Below, piece after piece: positions 58,901 through 64,000 of a DNA stretch of 64,000 bases (position 1 is the stretch's first letter; the number at the start of each line of letters is the position of its first letter). The notes under the pieces are model-generated. The model saw only the letters and a program-made list of their open reading frames with translations. It did not search any database and had not been told where the DNA came from. The position numbers were made by a program, and so were the translations under genes. Source of the DNA: Duganella guangzhouensis (GTDB lineage Bacteria; Pseudomonadota; Gammaproteobacteria; Burkholderiales; Burkholderiaceae_D); contig NZ_WKJK01000005.1 in assembly GCF_009674535.1 (NCBI RefSeq), forward strand, positions 248,001 to 312,000. The letters are read 5' to 3'.

Positions 58901-59609
58901 CTTCCCGCGTGGTTCGGTGCCGGGCAACTTCCTGCATGAGCAGCTGGAGTGGATGGGGCAGGAGGGCTTCGGCATGGTCCACGACGAGAACTTTGAAGCG
59001 CGCCTGACGCGCCGCGTCGAGCGCGCCGGCTGGGGCAATCGTCTCGACGACACCTTGGCATGGCTGCGCGAAATCGCTGTTACGCCGCTGCCGCATCTGG
59101 ATGCGCCCTTGAGCAGCATCGTCGCGCCGCTGCCGGAGATGGAGTTCTGGTTCCCCAGCGAGCGCCTCGCCACCGGCGCGCTGGATAAACTGTGCGCCAC
59201 CCATTTGCTGGGCGGTGCCGCGCGGCCGGCGCTGCCGGAGCGCGCGCTGCACGGCATGCTGAAAGGCTTCTGCGACCTGGTGTTCGAGCATGAAGGCCGC
59301 TACTGGATCCTCGACTACAAATCAAATGCGCTGGGTGGCGGCGACGCGTCCTACCACGAGCCGGCGCTGATCGGCGCCATGGCCGAGCATCGCTACGACA
59401 TCCAGGGCGCGATCTACATGCTGGCGCTGCACCGGCTGCTGCAAAGCCGGCTGGGCGACGCGTACGATCCGGCCGAACAGCTGGGCGGCGCCATCTTCAT
59501 GTTCTTGCGCGGCATAGGCAATGCGCAAACGCGCGGTTGCTACTGGATCGCGCCGGATGCCGATCTGCTGGACGGGCTGGATCGCCTGTTGGGAACACCT
59601 CATGAGTAA
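55920..59609 (+). CDS. recB: Exodeoxyribonuclease V beta subunit RecB
   Basis: The 1229-residue product has the UvrD-type helicase motifs: Walker A [16 protein letters not shown], motif II [17 protein letters not shown], motif III [20 protein letters not shown], and [18 protein letters not shown]. The C-terminal nuclease domain shows [20 protein letters not shown], containing the metal-binding Asp residues and catalytic Lys. It is a 3'-5' helicase and the nuclease of RecBCD. Start 55920 overlaps the recC stop; a longer in-frame start at 55869 lies inside recC. Confidence 0.95.
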   Translation: [1229 protein letters not shown]

Positions 59610-61566
59610 TGCATTTTTTGATCAAGTCGAAGCGCTGACCGAGGCCGGCCTGCTGCGGCGCCTCAGTGGCGCCTTCGCGCGCTTCATCGCCTCGGTGGGT
59701 GACGACGGACCGCAATTGATGGCCGCCTGCGTGCTGCTGTCCGAACTGGAAGGGCGCGGCCACAGCTGTCTGATGTTGAGCGAATTGAACGCCGATCCGG
59801 CCGCTCTGCTGGGCTGGAGCGGCGACGAATGGCGCGAGTTGCGTGCCTCGGTGGGCGACTGGCCGGCCGACACCGCCGCCTGGCGCGCGTTGCTGGCTGG
59901 CTGCGCGCAGATCTGGCCGGCCGGCAGTCCCGACTTGAATCAGCCGCTGGTGCTGGATGGCGAGCGGCTGTACCTGCGCCGCTACTGGCAGGACGAAACC
60001 CACGTCGCCGGAGCGGTGCGCGGGCGTGCCCTGGACCGGGTGATGGCGGCGGATGAGGAAGCGGCCACCGACGACATCCGGCGCTGGCTGGACATCCTGT
60101 TTCCGCACGCACCGCGCGGCGGTGGCGTTGACTGGCAGAAAGTCGCGTGCGCGGTGGCGGTGCGTGGCAAGCTGGGCATCATCACCGGCGGGCCGGGCAC
60201 GGGCAAGACTTACACGGTGGCGCGGCTGCTGGCCCTGCTGTTTGCCACCGCCGGCGGGCGGCAGGACGGTTTGCGCGTGGCGCTGGCGGCACCGACCGGC
60301 AAGGCGGCGGCGCGGCTCAAGCAATCGATTGATACTGCGCTGGATGAGCTGGCCGTCAAGGTCGGATCGGCGCTGCCGCTGCGCGAGCTGGCAGCGCGAA
60401 TGGGCGCGGCGCGCACCTTGCACAGCCTGCTGGGCGCGCGGCCGGATACGCGGGCGTTCCAACATCATGCCGGCAACCAGCTGGATGTTGATGTATTGAT
60501 TGTTGACGAGGCGTCAATGATTCACCTGGAAATGATGTCCGCACTGTTGGCAGCGTTGCCGAACAAAGCCACGCTGATCTTGCTTGGAGATAAGGATCAG
60601 CTGGCGTCGGTGGAGGCGGGCGCGGTGCTGGGCGACCTGTGCCACAAGGCCGAGGCCGGCGAGTATCGGGCAGAAACCTTGTCATATGTGCATGCCAGCA
60701 CCGGGCAGCAGATCCCGGAAGGCTTCGAAGGACGAGGCGGCCCGATTGCCCAGCAGACCGTGATGTTGCGCGAAAGCCGACGCTTCGGCGGCCCGATTGG
60801 CGCGCTGGCGCTGGCGGTTAATGCCGGCGATGGCGCCAGCGCCGTTGACGTGTTGCGCGAAGCACAAGATAACAAGGTGTCTTGGACCGATCTGGCGCAG
60901 TCTAGCGACCTGCTGCAACTCGCGTTGGCGGGGCGGCCGGGTGCTGAAGGCGGCTACCGTCAATATTTGCAATTGATAAAGAATACACCGGCGGAAGTCG
61001 ATGAGATCGTACAACTTGCCTGGGTGAAATCCGTTCTGCAAGCGTTTGAAAGCTTCCGTATTCTGTGCGCGGTGCGTGAAGGCGAGTGGGGAGTGTCGGG
61101 CCTGAACGATGCAATTGAACAAAGATTGCAGGCGGCCGGCTTGCTCAAGCGCACCGGCGAATGGTATATCGGCCGGCCGGTGATGGTCACCCGCAACGAC
61201 TACGCGACCGGCGTTTTCAACGGCGACATCGGCCTGACCTTGCCCGATCCGGCGCGTCCCGGCGCGTTGCGGGTGTACTTCTCGGAAGGCGACAACGTCC
61301 GCAGCGTACTTGCCACAAGACTAAGAAACGTCGAAACCGCGTTTGCCATGACAGTGCATAAATCACAAGGTTCCGAGTTCCGCCACACCGCCATGGTCTT
61401 ACCCAAAGACAGCGGCGGCATGTTGGCGCGGGAGCTGATCTACACCGGCATCACCCGCGCCCGCGACTACTTTACGTTACTCACGCCCAACGGCCAAGTG
61501 CTGCTCGACGCCATCGCCCAGCGCACCCAGCGCGCCAGCGGCCTCCGCAATCTCCTCAACACTTAA
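59602..61566 (+). CDS. recD: Exodeoxyribonuclease V alpha subunit RecD
   Basis: The 654-residue product is a 5'-3' superfamily 1 helicase: Walker A ITGGPGTGKTYTVARLL, motif II LIVDEASMIHLEMM, GDKDQLASVEAGAVLGDLC, and C-terminal AMTVHKSQGSEF with LIYTGITRARDYFTL. It is the fast helicase of RecBCD. Start 59602 overlaps recB by 8 bp, so the three subunits are coupled. The gene order recC-recB-recD is preserved as in other betaproteobacteria. Confidence 0.95.
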   Translation: MSNAFFDQVEALTEAGLLRRLSGAFARFIASVGDDGPQLMAACVLLSELEGRGHSCLMLSELNADPAALLGWSGDEWRELRASVGDWPADTAAWRALLAGCAQIWPAGSPDLNQPLVLDGERLYLRRYWQDETHVAGAVRGRALDRVMAADEEAATDDIRRWLDILFPHAPRGGGVDWQKVACAVAVRGKLGIITGGPGTGKTYTVARLLALLFATAGGRQDGLRVALAAPTGKAAARLKQSIDTALDELAVKVGSALPLRELAARMGAARTLHSLLGARPDTRAFQHHAGNQLDVDVLIVDEASMIHLEMMSALLAALPNKATLILLGDKDQLASVEAGAVLGDLCHKAEAGEYRAETLSYVHASTGQQIPEGFEGRGGPIAQQTVMLRESRRFGGPIGALALAVNAGDGASAVDVLREAQDNKVSWTDLAQSSDLLQLALAGRPGAEGGYRQYLQLIKNTPAEVDEIVQLAWVKSVLQAFESFRILCAVREGEWGVSGLNDAIEQRLQAAGLLKRTGEWYIGRPVMVTRNDYATGVFNGDIGLTLPDPARPGALRVYFSEGDNVRSVLATRLRNVETAFAMTVHKSQGSEFRHTAMVLPKDSGGMLARELIYTGITRARDYFTLLTPNGQVLLDAIAQRTQRASGLRNLLNT

Positions 61567-61568
61567 CT

Positions 61569-61656
61569 CCGGGGTCAGGTCCATCATTTCTACACGAACT
61601 GGGCTGTAGTGGTCGCTACAGCCCAGTTCGTGTAGAAATGATGGACCTGACCCCGG
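61569..61656. repeat. Perfect 41-bp-arm hairpin after recD
   Basis: The left arm (61569-61609) and right arm (61616-61656) are exact reverse complements over 41 bases around a TGGTCG loop. The outer ends carry CCGGGGTCAGG/CCTGACCCCGG, similar to the core of the palindromes at 32286-32368. It starts 3 bp after the recD stop. Its perfection suggests recent insertion or correction, and it may work as a terminator between recD and the convergent endopeptidase gene. Confidence 0.85.
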
Positions 61657-61708
61657 GTTTTAAGCCAGGAGTTGGCGCGATTTTGCTGGTTTCTGGCATG
61701 TATAGGCG

Positions 61709-61735
61709 AAAAAAAGCCGGACGCGGGGTCCGGCT
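61709..61735 (-). terminator. Intrinsic terminator of the endopeptidase gene
   Basis: On the minus strand AGCCGGAC-CCCGC-GTCCGGCT forms an 8-bp stem followed by a run of T. It lies 23-49 bp beyond the stop of the leftward endopeptidase gene. Confidence 0.85.
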
Positions 61736-61757
61736 GCTTTGCGTGGGGTGCGCGGAG

Positions 61758-62633
61758 TTACATGGCGCGGCGGATGCGCTTGCTCTGCTTGACGGCTTTT
61801 TTCTTGCCCTTGGCCGAGGCTTTCATGACTTTTGGTTTCTCGTCCGGTCCGGCAATGAAGCGGCGGATGTTTAACGCGTCCATCATGCGGGCGGAGTTGG
61901 CTTTGGCATTCAGCAGCACCAGGGTGTTGTTCTTGCCGCCGGATTTGAAGCGCATGATCAGGCAGCGGCCGGCTTCTTCGGTGTAGCCGGTTTTCGACAG
62001 ACCAACGTCCCAACCTTTGGCGCCAACCAGACGGTTGGTGTTGTGGTATTCGACTTTGCGACCTTTGATGTTGATCACGTCCTTGGTGTCGGTGGTGATG
62101 CGGCGGATGTCCGGATAGGCCGAGGCGGCGGTGGCGATCTTGACCAGGTCGGTCGCGGTCGACATGTTTTGCGGCGACAGGCCGGTCGGCTCTTCGATCA
62201 CGGTCTGGCTCAGCCCCAGCGCTTTGATCTTGGCGCGTACCGCCATGCGAAACGCCGGCAGGCCGCCCGGATAGGTCCGGCCCAGCGAGGCGGCGGCGCG
62301 GTTGTCTGATGACATCAGGGCCAGTTGCAATACGTCACCACGGGTCAGTTCGGCACCAACCGGCACGCGTGAGGCGCTGTGTTTCAGCATATCAACGTCG
62401 GCGCGGTCGATTTCGATCTTTTCGTCCATGTCTTGCTTGGCATCCAGGACTACCATCGCGGTCATCAGTTTGGTCAGCGAGGCGATCGGGACTTGCGTGG
62501 TGGCATTTTTTTCCAGCAGGACTTTGCCGGTGGCGTCTTCGACCACCAGCACCGACTCAGAGCTGAGCGGTACCGCGGCGAAGGCCGCCGCCGTAAACGT
62601 ACTCAGCAATACAGCAGCAATTTTCTTGAGCAT
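61758..62633 (-). CDS. pbpG: D-alanyl-D-alanine endopeptidase (PBP7-like)
   Basis: The 291-residue product has a signal peptide (MLKKIAAVLLSTFTAAAFAA) and the low-molecular-mass penicillin-binding motifs: SLTK at about 52-55 with the catalytic Ser, SDN at about 109-111, and KTG in LSKTGYTEEA. PBP7-type enzymes cut DD-crosslinks in peptidoglycan in the periplasm. The C-terminal tail is highly basic (KASAKGKKKAVKQSKRIRRA), which may help wall binding. Start 62633 is chosen so that the signal peptide is N-terminal; a longer in-frame start at 62693 exists. Confidence 0.88.
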   Translation of the reverse strand: MLKKIAAVLLSTFTAAAFAAVPLSSESVLVVEDATGKVLLEKNATTQVPIASLTKLMTAMVVLDAKQDMDEKIEIDRADVDMLKHSASRVPVGAELTRGDVLQLALMSSDNRAAASLGRTYPGGLPAFRMAVRAKIKALGLSQTVIEEPTGLSPQNMSTATDLVKIATAASAYPDIRRITTDTKDVINIKGRKVEYHNTNRLVGAKGWDVGLSKTGYTEEAGRCLIMRFKSGGKNNTLVLLNAKANSARMMDALNIRRFIAGPDEKPKVMKASAKGKKKAVKQSKRIRRAM

Positions 62634-62824
62634 AGGGTTTTCAGATGGGAATAGGGTAACTTCGGACACGTCTGGGCGACGTGGCACGCACAAAAATCTC
62701 TTTAAGAAATCTAGCTATGCGGCAATATTCTCGAAGGATAGACAATAACATTAAAGCTGCTTCTCGTCTATTGTGTCTAAGTATCAGATTATTATATTTT
62801 TTTTCGCTGTTGCGGCCGGAATGC

Positions 62825-62863
62825 AAAAAAGCCCTGAGACGGGAGAGTGCTCAGGGCTTTTTT
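62825..62863. terminator. Bidirectional intrinsic terminator
   Basis: AAAAAA-GCCCTGAG pairs with CTCAGGGC-TTTTTT around an 11-base loop, so it has a T-run after the stem on both strands. It lies 42 bp beyond the stop of the molbindin gene and within the leader of the endopeptidase gene. Confidence 0.85.
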
Positions 62864-62904
62864 CCGGACGCCGGCCACGGCGGTGGCCGGGACGGGTTGC
62901 GTTG

Positions 62905-63126
62905 CTAGCTGCCGATCTTGGCGATCGAGACTTCGGTGGATTTCACGAGGGCAATCACTTCGCTGCCAACTTTGAGGTCCAGATCCTGGATCGAACGGGA
63001 GGTGATCACCGAGGTGACGATCCCGTGCTGGGTTTCTACATCGACTTCCGAAACGACTGGGCCAAAGATGATTTCCTTGATCTTGCCACGGAATTGGTTG
63101 CGTACATTAATTTCAGAAATGGCCAT
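62905..63126 (-). CDS. Molbindin-like TOBE-domain protein
   Basis: The 73-residue product is a single Mop/TOBE domain (MAISEINVRNQFRGKIKEII, ETQHGIVTSVITSRSI). Such proteins form hexamers that bind molybdate or tungstate in the cytoplasm. Start 63126 follows AAAGGAAG; the upstream extension to 63189 lacks that site. It lies 83 bp downstream of the sulfate-binding protein gene, so the oxyanion-binding theme is shared. Confidence 0.88.
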   Translation of the reverse strand: MAISEINVRNQFRGKIKEIIFGPVVSEVDVETQHGIVTSVITSRSIQDLDLKVGSEVIALVKSTEVSIAKIGS

Positions 63127-63209
63127 CGTGCTTCCTTTGTCTGGTTGATTACTACGCCTCCAGATTACGGCCACGATGGCCATTTGCAAACGAATCTCTG
63201 CGTATATTG

Positions 63210-64000
63210 TTATTTGCTCTGGTAGATCTTGTCGAACTCGGCGCCGTCGTCAAAGTGCTTTTTCTGTGCCGCTTTCCAGCCGCCAAACACGTCGTCGATG
63301 GTGAACAGCGTTACCTGGCGGAAGTTGGCGTTGTACTTTTTGAAGGCTTTTTCCGAGCGCGGACGCAGCGAGTGCTTGGCGATGATTTCCTGGCCTTCTT
63401 CGCTGTACAGGAAGTTGACATAGCCGGTGGCCTGCTTGCGGATGCCACGGCGGTCAACCACCTTGTCGACCACCGCTACCGGCGATTCGGCCAGGATCGA
63501 GATCGATGGGTAGACCACGTCGAACTTGTCGCCGAATTCCGCGCGCACCAGGTTGACTTCGTTTTCGAAGGTCACCAGCACGTCGCCGATTTCACGCTGG
63601 GTGAAGGTGGTGGTGGCGCCGCGACCGCCGGCGTCCAGCACTGGCACGTTGTGGAAGATTTTGCCGACCAGGTCGCGAGCCTGCGCTTCGTTGCCGCCTT
63701 TTTTGATGACCGAGCCCCACGCCGCCAGATAGGTGTAGCGGCCATTGCCCGAGGTTTTAGGGTGCGGAATGATGACTTGTACGCCTGGCTTGGCCAGGTC
63801 GCCCCAGTCCTTGATCTGCTTGGGGTTGCCCTTGCGCACCAGATACACCATGGTGGAGTAGAACGGCGAGGAGTTATTCGGGAATTTCTTGGCCCAATCG
63901 GCGTTGACCACGCCGCGTTCGACCAGGATGTCGATGTCGTTGGCCTGGTTCATGGTGACCACGGCCGCTTCCATGCCGTCCGCCACCGAGCGCGCCTGCT
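63210..64000 (-). CDS. Sulfate ABC transporter periplasmic binding protein, 5' end beyond window
   Basis: The visible part of about 263 residues matches Sbp/CysP sulfate-binding proteins: FPNNSSPFYSTMVYLVRKGN, IKDWGDLAKPGVQVIIPHPK, TSGNGRYTYLAAWGS, and LVTFENEVNLVRAEFGDKFD. These proteins capture sulfate or thiosulfate in the periplasm for the CysTWA importer. The signal peptide and first residues lie beyond the right edge. It is followed by the molbindin gene; the rest of the transporter is probably further on. It is a second sulfur-acquisition element, distinct from the island at 2-23 kb. Confidence 0.9.
   Translation of the reverse strand, partial: QARSVADGMEAAVVTMNQANDIDILVERGVVNADWAKKFPNNSSPFYSTMVYLVRKGNPKQIKDWGDLAKPGVQVIIPHPKTSGNGRYTYLAAWGSVIKKGGNEAQARDLVGKIFHNVPVLDAGGRGATTTFTQREIGDVLVTFENEVNLVRAEFGDKFDVVYPSISILAESPVAVVDKVVDRRGIRKQATGYVNFLYSEEGQEIIAKHSLRPRSEKAFKKYNANFRQVTLFTIDDVFGGWKAAQKKHFDDGAEFDKIYQSK

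Noticed and set aside
56748..59291. An 847-codon antisense frame across recB.
   Set aside because: Same composition artefact; helicase and nuclease motifs are on the plus strand.

Overview
The window is a GC-rich chromosomal segment. Its gene content (many TonB-dependent receptors, hybrid kinases, a sulfur-scavenging island, recBCD, hscC) fits a soil or plant-associated betaproteobacterium of the Oxalobacteraceae, Massilia/Duganella type. That placement is inferred from gene style and codon use, not from a marker gene. Most of the window is densely packed genuine coding sequence. No rRNA, tRNA, prophage, insertion sequence or CRISPR array was seen.

Layout. 1-2.2 kb: hscC (3' end off the left edge) and a LuxR-type response regulator. 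2.2-23 kb: a large organosulfur acquisition region. Its leftward arm is M20 hydrolase, TonB receptor, nitroreductase and a sigma-54 activator (SfnR-like). Its rightward arm is two SsuD/DszA-type flavin monooxygenases and a second TonB receptor. Then come a leftward DszB-like protein and a long translationally coupled rightward operon: class II aldolase-like protein, sulfonate-type binding protein, two permeases, an MFS carrier, ATPase, DszB-like protein, second binding protein, and a third DszB-like protein lacking the cysteine. GCAAC...GTTGC palindromes beside -24/-12 (GG-N10-GC) sites occur at three places, which suggests a single sigma-54 regulon. I read the system as uptake of an organosulfur compound, FMNH2-dependent C-S cleavage to a sulfinate, then cytoplasmic desulfination to sulfite. 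The substrate is not readable from sequence.

23-32 kb: a remnant of an HD hydrolase next to its intact paralogue, an acetoacetate-decarboxylase/FAD-oxidoreductase fusion, a GNAT plus XRE-cupin operon with paired operators, a flavodoxin-like reductase, an O-methyltransferase and an MFS pump. 32-52 kb: signalling and housekeeping. This part holds a 7TMR-DISM hybrid kinase, LysE, YceI, an M1 aminopeptidase and two GSTs. It also holds a signalling cluster of REC-GGDEF-EAL, a giant poly-HAMP triple-REC kinase and a degenerate CheR, divergent from a CHASE-type hybrid kinase. 52.5-61.6 kb: overlapping recC-recB-recD. 61.6-64 kb: a perfect 41-bp-arm hairpin, a PBP7-type endopeptidase, a molbindin, and a periplasmic sulfate-binding protein whose 5' end is off the right edge.

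Non-coding structure includes REP-like palindromes (12842-12930, 32286-32368, 61569-61656), intrinsic terminators, several candidate operators, and an orphan terminator at 37150-37184 that may mark an unannotated small RNA.
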